Source: Cyclaneusma minus
Taxonomy: Eukaryota; Ascomycota; Leotiomycetes; Marthamycetales; Marthamycetaceae
NCBI GenBank assembly: GCA_037179335.1
Contig: JAKZHN010000004.1
Location: 310,001-374,000 of the forward strand
Reading direction: 5' to 3'
Length of the DNA: 64,000 nucleotides
Positions within the stretch are counted from its first letter, which is position 1; each line of letters begins with the position of its first letter. Below the pieces are notes generated by a model, which saw nothing but the letters and a program-made list of their open reading frames with translations, ran no database searches and had not been told where the DNA came from. Positions 14,101 through 28,087 of the stretch are shown here, piece after piece. A program made the translations under genes and the position numbers.

Positions 14101-15140
14101 ATTTAATGCTTTAAAAATAGCCTAATTTATAGAAAATAATAATAATAAAAAAATAGGGCGGCAATATTAATTTATAATGCCAATGCTGTAAATAATTTAT
14201 TGGATTAGGGCTGGAGTTTAATTATAATTATTTTTTAAATATAGGGCCGCTATAGATAAAAATAATATATATATATATATATATAATATTACCGGCTATT
14301 TATTAAAGATTAATGAAAAAAAAAATTATAATATAAATTTGTAAAACAAATATTCGGCTTGGCATTATTAATTATTAATTGCAGAAATTTAATTTTCTAG
14401 CGGCTATATTGGCTATAAAGCGAAAATCGGCTGGGCTTTTTTTAAAAACAAAATAGGGTATTTGAAAAAAAAAATACCAATTGATTGGCGGAAGCCGGTT
14501 AAAAGGGAGATATTTGAAAAAAATAAAAAATCGTAGAAATAGTTTTTAATTTGGCGTGTGTTGTTTAATTTAGCAATTTAAAATTTAAATTTCTAGCGAA
14601 TATATATTGGCTATAAATGGAGCCGGCTAATTTGTTTTTGAAAAATTAAAAATTTGTAGAAAACATAAAGAAAAGTCGACTTGATATATATTGGCTATTA
14701 ATTGGCATAGGCCGGCTTTTTAACAGGCTGAAATTGATATATTGCTAATATTTATTAGCAGCGGCGAAAAAGGAAAAACTCGCAAAAAAATAAATAAAAA
14801 TTACTGGGCATTGTTTGGCCTTTGGCTGGCTTTTAGCTAATTGGTGCATATATTGTAAAAATAATTGTCGCTGATAAAAACACCGATTCCTTATTATTAT
14901 TGCTATTAATTATGCTAAAACTTTCTAAATTTCGGAATATAATTATAATTGAATTTGATAAAAACCACGGCGAAAAAGCAAAAATTGCAAAAAAAGACTA
15001 GATAATTATTAGAAATTATTTAAAAAAGCATTTTTAATATTTTAACAATTGTTGTTTAAATTGCATATTTAATAATAATGCTTAAAATGTATACTAGCAA
15101 TATAAATATTAAAAATAATTAATTGCTTTATTTTCAGCTA

Positions 15141-15187
15141 GTCCAGCGCTAGCACTATGCCTTTGGAAGGCCGAAAAAGCGCTGGAC
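15141..15187. repeat. Hairpin with perfect 10 bp arms
   Basis: GTCCAGCGCT (15141-15150) and AGCGCTGGAC (15178-15187) are perfect reverse complements around a 27 bp loop that itself contains CCTTTGGAAGG. It lies in a GC-richer patch (about 15130-15255) that escaped RIP. Confidence 0.7.
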
Positions 15188-15312
15188 CGATTAAAAGAAG
15201 GTTGGAGAATCGATTAATAAGGGTTTCGGGGGTGTTGCGTTTAAAAACGCAATTCACTCTGGTATATATAAATGTATATTTAATATTAAAATTATAAAAT
15301 TCCAATTTTATA

Positions 15313-15382
15313 ATTTATTAAATTTAATATTTATTAATTGTTTTTATATTTATTAAATTTAATATTTATTAATTGTTTTTAT
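15313..15382. repeat. Perfect 35 bp tandem duplication
   Basis: The two copies, 15313-15347 and 15348-15382, are identical. Being unaffected relative to each other, the duplication probably arose after RIP, by replication slippage. Confidence 0.85.
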
Positions 15383-18300
15383 GTTTATATAATAATATAA
15401 ATTATTATAATTTAAAAATATTTAAATTTTATAATATGCGTTTTTAATATATTGCTTTTATCATATTGCTTTTAATATTACTTTTTTTTTATAATTGCAA
15501 GCAATTAAATATTATATATTTAATTTATTAATTTTGCGCTAACTAATTTGCAAAATTAAAAGGCTATTAAATATTAATAATATTATATTAAATTTTTAAA
15601 ATTTTTAAATTATTTTTAAATTTCTAACATTGCAAATTTAAAAGCATTATATATAATTCGCAAATACTTCATAAAATTAAAATATTGCAATATTAATTTA
15701 TTTGCAAATGCAGTTTTAATACGTTTTGTTCTATACTTTTTTAAATTATTTAAATAGACTTTTCTTTTGCTATTTATATTATTAATAAATTAATCAATTA
15801 TAAATAGTATAATTTTACTATATTTTAAAAATAATTGCTTATAAAAATCAATTTATTTTAAAAATAATTACAATTTTATATAGATAATTGGTATAAGCCA
15901 TTTTTAAATAGCGCATATTTCTTTTAGCTTTTGTTTCTTTCTTTTATTATAAAATTTCAAAATAAAATAAAATTTATTTCAAATTCGCATTTGCTTTTTT
16001 TTAATTTTGTTTTTATAATTTCTTAAATATGATTTTTATATATTTATTATATATTCTTTTTTAAATAAATCAAAATATTATTAAAATAAATTATTATAAT
16101 AATATTTAAAAACCTTTTAAACGCTATATTTATATAGCTTTAAAATATAGCTAGCGCATTTGCTAATTTAAATAGCATTACTAAATATTTAAAATAATTA
16201 TATTTTATATAAAATATTATTTTCTATTTATTTTCCTTTTATATATAAATTTTATAATATAAATTTTTAAAATTCAATTTCATAAACAATTTAATTTTTT
16301 CCAATTTAATTAAAAATTTATTAATTAAACAAATAAATAATAATGTTTAATAATTATGTTATTTAATTTTTTATAATAATATATAAATATAAGCTATTTT
16401 TTTTTAAATATAAATAATATAAAAACTCCCATTGGAGTTTTTGATTTGCAAATTCAGTTTTTTATTAGCGTTTTTTTAATATAATTAATTGCTTTTTAAA
16501 TAGCTTATAAATAAATTAATATAATAAATTAATTTTAATTTTCATAATATAATGCCAATTAAAATATGCAAATAATATATTGATTTTTACTATATTAAGA
16601 ATATTATTAAAATGGCTTAAACTTTTTAATTTTTTACATTTTGATTTTTTATTTTGATTTTTATTTTAATTTTGCTATATACTTTTTATAAATACTTTTA
16701 ATGCTTGGAAATTTACGGCTTTGAAAGCATATTGAAATTCAATTTTATTTCGCCAAAAGTTTAATATTTTATTTAATATTTATATAATAGGATTTTTATT
16801 TAAATTTGCGGTATTTTTTATAAAAAATAGCTTTTTATTTATTTTACTAAATATTATTTTATATAATTTAATATTATATTTCCAATTTTTATATATAAAA
16901 TATTTTATATATAGTAATTTTCGATTTATTATATTTAAAATATAAATTATTGCGTTTAGCTTTTTTAATTTATTTAAAATAATAATTTTATATTTAATTT
17001 GGCATTTATAAATAAAATTAATTTTAATTTAATTATAGTATTTATTATTTGCTTATTTAAACCAAGGCATATTTAAAAGCAAATTATATAGATATGCAAA
17101 TATTCTATATATTTTAATATTTTGAGTTTTTATATTATTTTTATTATTAGGGATTTTAATAAATATTTTATAGCATTATTTAATTTTAAGTTTAATTTTA
17201 TTAAAAAAGCAAATTTATAAATATTATATATATATACCAATTTACTTGTGTGTTTTTATAAATATTAATAATGTAAAATCTTTACTTAATTTATTATTAA
17301 TAAAAGCAAAAGCGGAAATTATATTCCAAATATTAATTCCAATTAAGCAATTAATTACTATGCTTTTTTGCTTTATAAAAAATCGTTAAATTAAGCAATT
17401 ATTAACAATTTTTCCCTTTTTTTATTATTATATTTCTATTTGTATTTTATAAAATTAGAGGTTTTATTTGCAATTTTTGCAAAAAAAATTAATTATATTT
17501 ATTTTAATTATAATTATTATAATTTTAATTACAATTAAAGCCATTTCTATATAATTGGCTTTTTCTTTTTTTGCAATCGCCAAAGCTATTGCTATTTGAA
17601 ATATATGCTTTATTGCTGGGCTATTTGCATTCGCGGGCTTTATATTTAGATTTTTGGCAATTTTATTTTTTAGAAATGCAATTGAATAAATTATAATTAT
17701 TAAAATTATAATAAAATATAAAAAAAAACAATATTAATTTTAACTATATTATTGGCCTTTATTTTAACAAAACTCGTTTTTTCTATTTTTGCGATTAGGC
17801 TAGTATTAAATTGCTATATTATTATTTAAAATATTATATAAATTTTGTAATTAATTATAATTATTATAATGCTTTTTTAAATTATTTGCATTAAATATGT
17901 TTTTAATTTTAAATTGAAAATTGAATTTATTTTTGCGCTTAATAGTTTTGATTGTATTAAATATATATTATATATTAATTTATAATTAATTGCTTTATTA
18001 AAAAATAAAATTTTATTTAATATTATTGCAAAATTTAAAAATAAATTGATTATTAAAGAATATAAAAAATATATTTTTTATATAGAAAAGTAAAGTTTTT
18101 ATTTTGCAATAGATGTTTCTTTTTTAAAAAAACTTTTTTAGCAAATTAATTTAATGCGTATAATATATATTATTATTTTGCATTTATTATATTTAGTATT
18201 AAATTTTTAAATTTTCTTTATAATTTTTTTTAATTTTTAATTTATTTAATAATATTGCTTATAATGCATATGCGGTTTTTAAATGCAATTAAAGCGCAAT

Positions 18301-18437
18301 AAATACAAATTATATTATTTTCAAAAAACAAATTTAAAATTGTATATTAAAATAATTTTATAAGCAATTAAATTATTTATAATATTTATATATATTATAT
18401 ATATAATATAGCTCAATATTTAGCATATAGATCACAG

Positions 18438-18554
18438 TATTAACCTTAGGTGCCTCAGGCACATGCCCCGGGCACGCGCCACGCGCCACGCGCCACGCGC
18501 CCCGAGCCCTCTCCGGTGCCAGGCACGTGATTTTAGCGGTCTGCGCTAGCCTGC
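18438..18554. repeat. Direct repeat with GC-rich CACGCGCCA minisatellite, left copy
   Basis: About 115 bp that recur at 24436-24545. This copy has three to four tandem units of the 9-mer CACGCGCCA; the other copy has fewer. Flanking sequence GCCAGGCACGTGATTTTAGCG and CTAGCCTGCAGGGCC is shared. The two copies could be LTRs of a 6 kb element, since they begin TATTAA where TGTTAA is expected. I found no target duplication, so this is open. Confidence 0.6.
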
Positions 18555-18559
18555 AGGGC

Positions 18560-21500
18560 CTTTAAAAAAAAACCAATGCCTGATTATAATAAATAGAAAA
18601 ATTAGCAAAAATAGCATTTATAATCAAATTAGCCAAAATAGCATTTAAAAAAAATACTTTGCCAATTCCAATTGGTTTTAATTTGAAAATCCAAAATATA
18701 CTTTCTTTTTTCCAAATTCGGCCAAAATAAATATTTTCAATTAGAAAATAGCAATTAAAAAATACCAAAAAATATATTACTAATTAATACAGCATTTTTA
18801 TAATTTTAAAATCTATAAAATAAAATACTATTTTGTATTTATTCTAGCAAAGCCTTATAATTAATACTAATTAATCTTTTTTTATCTTCCAAATATATAA
18901 ATTTATTTATAAAAGCTTTAATTAATAGCGAATATTTTAATACTGGCTTTCTTAATAAAAGATTTGCTAAAATATACAATTTATTCTTATTAAATTTCCC
19001 TTAATTTAAATTATTAATTCTGGCCAATAAAAAATTTGCTTTTCCAATTATTTAAATACTAATGGCCAAAATCGCTATTTAAAACTATTTTAAAAAATAG
19101 GCTTTGTTTTTACCAAATCTTTTAAAATAATATTACTTATTTAAAATTCAATATATTTAAAAAAAGCACTTTTCTTAACATTAATCAAATTCTTATTTTG
19201 AAATAAAATTTTTACATTATAGAAAAAAACCCAAATTCAAATAGACTTAAAATCAAAGCCCGTATAATGTACAATAGTCTTTTTAAATTTCGATACTATA
19301 TTAAAAAAAGCGAATAAAATTCGCATTATTATTAAAAAAACAAAAGAAAACAATATTTTTATTATTAAATATCCCTATTTATATTTTTTAATTAATATTG
19401 AAAAATTATTAATTTAAATTAAACATAAACAATATTAGAATGAAATTTGCAATTAATTTTATTATGTTTGCCCGCTAGAAAAAAAGTCCAATGTATAAAA
19501 ATCATTTAAAAAAAGCTAAATAATATTTTGAAATTAAAAAAACCGCGTATTTAATAAAAGAAGCTTTCAAAATTACCAGACTTAATAAAAAAACAATTAA
19601 AGGCTAAAAACACCTAAACGAGCTACGCTTTCTATTTTTATCCATTCATAATAATTTTCTAGTCTTTTATTCTTCCAAGTAAAAAATCTATAATTTTTAA
19701 AATATAAATAAATTAAATAGAATTACCAAAAGAAAATTGCCAAATTTATAAAAGGAACATCTAGCTTAATAATAAAAATATTCAAAACAAGCTTTTTAAA
19801 TAGCTTTCTAATATATTAAATGCCTTTTTTCCAAAAAAGGCCAATAAATTATTTTTCAAACAATTATAAAATTATAAAATTAAATTATTATTTAATATAA
19901 AATTATTATATAATAACAATTGGCCTTTTTTATTAAAAAAACTAAAATATATTAAAACATAGCTTAATAAGCAATTCTTTTATAAATTTATTCGAAAATT
20001 AAAATCCAAATATATTGCACCGCTAATACTAGCTGCTAAATTGAAAAAAAAAACATTAAAATCATAAACAATTAAATAATATTACTATTAAAAACCGCTA
20101 TTTCCTGCTATTAATTAAAAAAACCCTAAATATTATACATAAAGCTAAATTTTATATTAAACTTAATATTATCGCAATATTTCTTAGATTAAAAATAGCA
20201 AAAAAAAAAAAAAAAAAACGGCATTTATTATTCGCTTTGAATTTTTTAAATTATTAATTATGCCTTTTAAATTTTGCAATGCCCCAATTTTATTTTAATA
20301 TTATATTAATAATATTTATTTAATTTGCTAAATAAAATATATATAGCCTATTTAAATAATATTTTAATTTTTTCAAATAATTTGAAAAAATATAAAAAAT
20401 ATATTTAAAAACTAATTCGCTATTTAAAAAAAACTGATTTTTAAATTAATATTTTTAAATATAAATTCAAAACCATTTACATTATATATTTAGGCCTTTA
20501 TATTACATTAAATAATATAAAAATAAGTTTAAATAAAATATCCGCTATTATAATTCAAAAACCGCTAACTTTTATCCGGAATTTCTAAAAATTTATAAAA
20601 TTTGCCAATTTCTATTAAAAACTTATTCGATTTTTTTTTAAAATAGCCAAGCTATTAAATAACCTAATTAAAAATGAAATGAAATAAATTTTAAAAAAGG
20701 CTTAATAAAATGCTTTTAATAAATTTAAACAAATATTTATTTCAGCCCTATTTCTAGCGTTCTTTAATTACAATCAATAAATATTTTTGAAAATAAATAT
20801 TTTAAATTATATTTTTTTAAAAAAAATACTCTTTTAATATAAAAATAACAAAATCCTTTAATTGATGGTCTATTTTTTCAAAATTTATAATAAAAAACTT
20901 CTGGCTATTATCAAATATTTAAAAAAAATAAAAAATAAAGAATAAAAAACTATTAAACAAAACTAAAATTTAAATTAATTATAATAATTTAAAATATTTT
21001 ATAATAATAAAACAGTTAAATCAAAAACAAATCCATTGGTTTAATTTTTTTGGCTTTAATTTTAAATTTATTTATGAATTAAAATCCCAAATAATAAAGC
21101 CAAATATATTAAATAGGCTTTTAAAAACTCAATCCCAATATATTAAAAATAAAAACTTGCAATAAAAATTAAAAACACTGCTATTAAAATTAGAATTTCT
21201 ATTTAAAGCATTAAAAAACCTAATAATAAATTTTAAATGTTTTTAATTTGCTTTAATATTAATTCCAAATCTGAAGCAAAATTTCAAAAAACAAATTAAA
21301 AGCATTATTAAAATAGTTTATAAAAAATTCAAAATTGCAATATCGATATTAGCGGCTTTAAAAAACAAAAATCACAAAACTTGGCTAAATAATTTGCATT
21401 AGACTTTTAAAAAATAAATATTGAATTTGTTTATTTTAAATAAACGGATTATATTAAAAAGCCCAAAAAGCGCAAATTTAATATAAATACCTTTTAATGC

Positions 21501-24430
21501 CTTTAATTTGGCAATTTAAATTATTTATAAATATTATTTTACGACTATAGCTGGATATTTAGAAAAAATCAAAATCTTGGCAAATATTAATCAATATTAC
21601 TAATAGCCCAAAATATTTCAAAATATTGCAAAAACTCAAGGCGATGAAGGGGAGTTGTAGATTTGCCATTGACGGGCTTGGGGACTGAAGAGCGGTAGAA
21701 ATTATAGTGCCAAAGGAAAGAAGTTTCGGGAAATTGGCGGCTTTTTCAAAATTTAGCAAGCTTGTCTCTCGGCCAATTTAATGGTTTTTATTCCCAAAAG
21801 AAACCATATAAGCTATCGGAAATAGTAAAATACAGGCCAATAATCGGAATATATATATTATAATTATATAAATAACTTTTTATAATAATTTAAATATGCC
21901 TTAATATTTAAGAAAATAATTGGAAAATCCAAGCATTAATTTGTTTTAGATTGTTTTTATAAAGCACCGTTTATTTAACCAATTATCTTATATTTTTAAA
22001 AAAAATAAAGCAAAAAGGCAAAAGTGATTTTTTGGATATAGGTAGCAGAATTATTTATATTAAATTTATAAAACATATACTCACCAGCCTATTTATAGAC
22101 AATAATGGTATTTAGCAAAAAAAAAAAAATTTAAGAAATTGAAAAACGTTATAAACGGGCGGGAAAAAACTTGGCATTATTTCTTGCGCCAATAATTGGA
22201 ATTGTTTTATTTTTATTATTAATAAAAAACCCTGATATAGTAAAAATAAGCGGGGGAAAAAAAATCCTTAATTTGGTAATTAAATTTAATAATTAATTAA
22301 ATCCGTAGTAAAGGGAAAACAAATAAATAATAATAATAAAAAAGAAATTTAAAAAAAACTATAAAAGCGAAAAGAAAAAAAGCTGATTTTTAATAATTGT
22401 GGCCTTTGTTTAGCAAATGGAATAAATCTTAATTGCCGAATGCGAATATCGCAAAATATAAGCCTTTATAATCCAAAAAATAATCAATAATAAAATACAT
22501 AATAAACGCAATGGCTAAAAACTAAAAACAAATAAATTAATATTTTGCATATTTTTTGTAAATATTTTTGAACTATATAATAGCTTTTTATCCAGTATAA
22601 ATAGTATAAAAAAATGGTTATTCAATTTCTTAGCATAGGAAAAGCTTTTTGCAACCAATTAATAAAAATCTAATAAAAGTAAGCAACGCTATTTTTTCCA
22701 AAAATCTTGCCAATTTATATCTTTATTAAAAAAATATTAATTAGTATTGGTTTAATGGAATTATATAAAGCTAGCTAGTATTAAAAATAGTAATAATGGT
22801 ATATTAAAATATGAAAAAAAAAGAAAAAGCTCTCTCCGCTAACAACGAAAATATCGTTAATTCTTGGCATAAACCAGGGCCTAAAACAGGCACTGGCTCA
22901 CGCCACCATTATTATTATTAGCTACTCACTCGCCATGGTCAAACAATTATTATTTGGATTTTTATAATTTCTATTAATTCCCTTTAAAATTTAATTGGAT
23001 ATTTTAATAAATTATATTATACTATTGCCCAAATATATTAAAAATAGCCGCAGCTACCAATATATTATAATAATAATATATAAACTTATTAAAATACGCT
23101 ATTTTATTTTTATTATAAGCCTTAAAGCTAAAAGGCTTGCAAAAGCCTTTATTAATAAAATTTATTATTTTTATAGCATTTTCAATAATATTGTTTAAAT
23201 AAAAAAATCCAATTTGTTTTTTAATTTGAAAAGCATTTATTTAAAAAATTAAAAATCGAATTAAAATTATTATTATTATTTATTTTAAAATAAATAAATA
23301 AACCAAACAATTTAGTGCTTATTTAAAATAATATTTAAAAAGCTTTATATTTTTTGCCTAAAATAATTGGGTAAATTGGCTATTATTAGCAAAATTTGCT
23401 TTTAATAATTAAATATTTAAAATTATAAAACTAATGCTATGTTTTGCCAATTATAAATTTCACTCGCAAATAAGAATCAAGCCATTTTAGCCCTGCTTTT
23501 TAAAGATAATTTTAATTTAAAAATAAAGATTTTATAAAGCCAATAATATTGCAAATTATATAAAATGGATTTTTATTTAATTTAAAATACTGATTTAATA
23601 ATTAATTAATTACTATAAACAAAACGCTAATATTTATCATTTTAAAATTCCGATTTTCAAAATAGGCCAATATATTTATATTAATATTAAAAATACAAAA
23701 ACCAATTATTTTATAAAAAAAGGAATAATAAATAGGCCGATTTATAAAAAAATATTGAAAATATATAAAAAAGACTATTCTTTAAATTTGCCTAATAATA
23801 TAAAAAAATTATATATTTTATATATTTTTTAAGCCAAACCTAAAAATAAAAAACTCCCAGGCTAAAAAAAATTAATGAGCGAAAAAGCAAAAATATTAAA
23901 AGCAAAATATTAAAAAAAAATAACAAAATATAACACATTATCAAAAAATAGAAATTTAATAGTATTTTAAATATTTATAATTAAAATACCCATTTAAATT
24001 AAAGCCTAATATATTATATTAAATAAATAAATTATAAACTGAATTGGCAATTAAAAGCAAATTTTTATAGCTTTAAAAATTATTTATAAAAATAATATTA
24101 AAACTGCCCAAATAAATTAAAAAAAAATATTAAATAAGCCTTGCAATATAATAAAAAATATTATAGCTATAGCCAATTGCCTTAATATTAAAAACCGCTT
24201 TAATATAAAATCCTAATTAAATTATAGCCGTATCAAAAAAAAGGCCTAAAAAAACCGCAATATAAATAGTAAAAACGGAAATAGCTATTTTCTTTTAAAA
24301 AGAAAACGGCTTAAAAAAACATCATTTTAAATTATTAAAAAAAGAAAAGAATAGCCTATAAATTATATTTAAAAATACTAAATTTGTTTTAGCGCTATTA
24401 AAAAAAATAGCAATTTAAAAAACATACTAT
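18560..24430. other. RIP-degraded interval between the CACGCGCCA repeats
   Basis: AT-rich, no intact gene. Includes a run of 19 A at 20200-20218 and two less-mutated patches, 21635-21775 and 22825-22945. The second reads like former coding or LTR sequence (CCAGGGCCTAAAACAGGCAC), but I recognise nothing in either. Confidence 0.55.
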
Positions 24431-24435
24431 TATAA

Positions 24436-24571
24436 TATTAATTTTAAATATTTTAAACACGCGCCCTAAATATATACCACGCGCTTGCGCCCCAAGCCCT
24501 TTCTTATACCAGGCACGTAATTTTAACGCTTTGCACTAGCCTGCAAGGCCCTTGAAGCCCTGCAGGGCTAG
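24436..24571. repeat. Right copy of the CACGCGCCA direct repeat, with adjoining hairpin
   Basis: Matches 18438-18554 with RIP-type changes. It is followed by CTAGCC(C)TGCA ... TGCAGGGCTAG, an inverted pair at about 24536-24571 that is not present beside the left copy. Confidence 0.55.
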
Positions 24572-27530
24572 AGACTTCCTCCTCCAGCTTATAACGTCGT
24601 TTTATTCTAACCCCTGCCTTGCTTTTAAACTGCCGTGATAGATTTAATAAATGTTTTAGCTAGATTATTTTGCAAATAGTTTCAAATAAGCTTTAATTGG
24701 CTTTTCGGTATAATATAAAATGGAAAATAAAATAACTCGTTTTTTTGGTTTTTTTAATTTAATTTTTATATTATACGGTCTTTAATTTAGCAATTAATTT
24801 AAAATTTGATTGGAAAAAATATAAATGGCTTTATTTAGCTCCAAAAGGAGTTTTGTTTTTTTGAATATAGCGTTATTAGTAATTTTCGGTTTTCTTAGCA
24901 GTTTTTTGGCTTTTAGCTTTTTATTAATTTTGTATAAAAGATAAATAGAAGCGATAATTATGTTTTTTGTTTTTAAATTATTTAAATTCCGCTATATGCT
25001 ATTTGCAAAAATTATATATATATTTAAAATAAAGATATCTTTAAAGCCAATTTCCAAAATGTTTTTAAATTTAATTTTTATTTGTTTATTTCGGCGCTAT
25101 GGCTCGGTTTTTAAAAAAAAGCGAAATTTAAGCCAATTTTTAATTTAATTTTTATAGGGTTTTACGAGTTGCAATTTAATATATAAAAGTTGGTTTTAAA
25201 ACCTATTATAATATGCTATATTATAGCGCTTTAATTGCGCTATATTATAAATTCGAAATTGCGCTATATTAAAGCGCTTTTATTTTGCTAGGCCGTTTTG
25301 ATTTTTTATTAGGTTTCTTTCGAGTTTTTGGCTTTAAAAAAGTTTTTAATTTTAAAAGCTGGTAATTGTAAATTGCTTTGCTTTTAAAATACGCTGGCTA
25401 GCGCAAATAGTAATAATAAAAATTTAGCAATATTTAATTTGTTTTTGCTATTTAAAATTAAACAAAAATTCGTGCAATTTGTAATTAGTAATTAAGCAAA
25501 ACATATATAATTTGCAATTATTAAATATTAAATTAAAAGAAATATAAAATAATATAGAAAATCCTTTATTACTATTATATTTTTAAATGGAAATGGCTTT
25601 ATTTAGAAATTAAATAAAGCGTATAAAAGTAATTAATTATTTAGCTATATTAATATTTATAAAATATAATATTTAAATATCGCTATTAATAAAAATATTA
25701 AATTAAATTAAAATTTGCAATTCTCTAATATATATAAAATTATAAATCCTTTGCCGCTAATAATATTATTAAAATTTATAAATATAATATTTATAAAAGA
25801 CTTAGCAATAATATTTAAAAAAAGATTTTCTTTAAGCAATATTATTTCCCAATTTGGAATCAAATATTTTGTTTTGCCTATTTGAATTTGGCATATTTTA
25901 TTTTTATTCTTTTTTTATTGGCGTTTTATTATTTAAATAATTCTATTTTATATAGCCAATTTAATAATATTTAAAACAAGCTTTTTTTAAATAATTTTTT
26001 TTTTTTTTTTTTTTTTTTTTAGCATTGGACTTTTGCAAATCCCTATACTTTTGGCATGCTTGGTGGCCTTTACCGCTATTATTATTATTAAAATTGCTTT
26101 TGCTATTAATATTACTATTATTATTGCTATTCTTTTATTTACGCTTATTGCTATTGCGGCCAAATTTTCGGTTATTTAAAAAACGCCAAATTTTATTTTT
26201 AATAATAATGATTTAAATTAAATTATAACATAAAATATGCGCTTTTTTTAAAAAAAAAATATAAAAGCAATAACGGCTATTAATTCCAAAAACAATTAAA
26301 CAAATTAATTAAAATATTAAAGTCAGGTATATTTTCCAATTAAATATTGCGGTGCAAATTAAATTAAAATATTTTAAATATTTTATTCTTTTTTATTATA
26401 TAGCCAGTATAATAGCAATAAGTATTAAAGTTTTTAATTAGCAAATTAAAAATAATTTATCAAAACATATAAATTTCCTTTTTTAAAATAAATGGATTTT
26501 CGGCATTAGAAATATATTTTAACTGCAAAATACAATTGGCTTTATTTTTAATACAGCTAATAATATAGGCGAATTTAAATTAAAAACTGGAAAAATAATT
26601 ATAATTAATAGCGAGTTTGTTTTTAATAATAATATACCAAGTTTTAAATTTAAATTAAAAATTATTATTCAATTTATTAAAATTAAATTTTTTTAAAGTA
26701 ATAAAAAAAAGCATTGCAAAATAAATTTTATAAAAACTGGGCAAATTTATTATTATAAAGTATATTAATATTATTGCTAATATTGCCCGCAGCCAAAATA
26801 AAAAATCTGCTATTAAAAAACTTGCTAGCATTAATATTAATATTGGATTTATTATCGAATTCGAAAATAGCTTTGCCAAAATTTATATTTAGCATTTATA
26901 TTTAATTGCTAAAAGCCGAAAATAAAAAAATAAAAAGCAAAATTAACAGGGCTTTTATAATTAAATATTGGATAATTTCCAAAATTGATTTTTAAAATTT
27001 ATAAATATATTATTAAAAGCCTTTTTAAATTGCTTAATTAAATTATTAAATTTTTAATAGGTAATAAAGGGCCTATTATTATTATTTAATTTATTATTAT
27101 TGCAAGCAAAGCGTTTTTTTAAATGCGAGTATTAAAACTTTTATCTTAAAATATTTTTATTTTTATTTTTGGAACCAGGCTGGTCGCTAGGGGAAAATAA
27201 TTTTGAAATGCATTTTTAAAAAACAAATATATTGTTATTGCTATTTTTAATAAATCTGATTTTTAAATGCTGCTGTTTTTTAAAAGCTTTAAATTGGTTA
27301 AAAGCTTTTTATTTTTCTAATTTTTATTTAAAAATGCTTTTAAAATAAATTTTGCGCAAATTTTAAAAGCAAGAAATATATAAACAGGATTTCATTATAA
27401 ATTAAAAAAATTATTTGAAATTTAATATTGCAAGCTTATAAAATCGGGCTTAAAATTAATTATGCATTAATAAAATTGAAAATTTCCAAAATATTGGATA
27501 ATAATTTATAAAATAAAATAGTAATAAAAT
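24572..27530. other. RIP-degraded AT-rich DNA
   Basis: No recognisable gene. A run of 26 T occurs at 25995-26020. The ORF at 26025-26216 downstream of it is Leu-rich low complexity and unlikely to be real. Confidence 0.6.
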
Positions 27531-27733
27531 TATTACAATTTGGATTTCTATTTTAAATTAAGCCGAATAAAAAACGCTATTAATAAATATTTATTGCTAT
27601 AAAAAAGAAAAGAGAATTTAAAAAGCTTTGAAAAGCTTTATATATAAATAGGGATAAATCGGAGCTGGCTATAGCCCGGTTATATAATTGCAAATATCCG
27701 CAGCGTAAATAATAGCGGCCTAGGGCCGTTATA
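27531..27733. repeat. Right LTR (203 bp) of the 24 kb pair
   Basis: Same length as 3606-3808 and collinear with it; it begins TATTACAATTTGG where the partner has TGTCACGACCTGG. Followed by TAAAT, the RIP-altered target duplication. Confidence 0.8.
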
Positions 27734-28087
27734 TAAATATTATATTTAAATAAATTATTAATATTAAATTCTAAAAACAAGCGGCTTTAAATTATAAAAT
27801 TAGTATATTTAAGGATTGGATAATTTATATATAGATTTAAAAAGGCAGCAATAATATTTTTACTAAAAATAATGCGCCAATATTAATAAAAAGCATTGGA
27901 AATAGCCAAAAAAGAGAAAAAGAAATTAAGCATAGATAGAAATATATTGGTATTATATATAGTGGGCGCCGGCAATCCAAAGGTCGTCGTTGCTATTATT
28001 GCAATATTAAAAATAGATGGCTAGGCAATAGAGTCGAAAAAAGCTATGCGGCTCCACGGGAGCACTGGCTCTAATTGGCTGCAATGG

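Larger units (their letters stand above)
11128..18437. other. RIP-degraded AT-rich DNA without recognisable genes
   Basis: ORFs here are at most about 92 codons and of extreme Asn/Ile/Lys/Tyr/Phe composition. Distinct landmarks are an (AT)n run near 14262-14285, a GC-richer hairpin at 15141-15187 and a perfect 35 bp tandem duplication at 15313-15382. A segment near 13370-13420 appears again in inverted orientation near 23470-23520, suggesting two opposite copies of one old repeat. Confidence 0.65.
3606..27733. mobile_element. LTR retrotransposon pair spanning 24 kb, interrupted by nested insertions
   Basis: Two direct repeats of exactly 203 bp (3606-3808 and 27531-27733) face each other. The left copy begins TGTCACGACC and ends GGCCGTTATA. 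The right copy shows the same sequence with C-to-T and G-to-A changes. The five bases before the left copy are TGAAT and the five after the right copy are TAAAT, which is one target duplication carrying one RIP-type change. The 23.7 kb between them is too long for one element and contains a complete second element (5293-11122) and other repeats. No open pol or gag frame remains. Confidence 0.75.

Noticed and set aside
802..28087. Small ORFs (60-93 codons) inside the AT-rich island, e.g. 2622-2903, 11230-11508, 26025-26216
   Set aside because: Lys/Asn/Ile/Phe/Tyr or Leu-only composition expected from A/T-rich DNA, no domains, no splice pattern; treated as chance frames in RIPed repeats.
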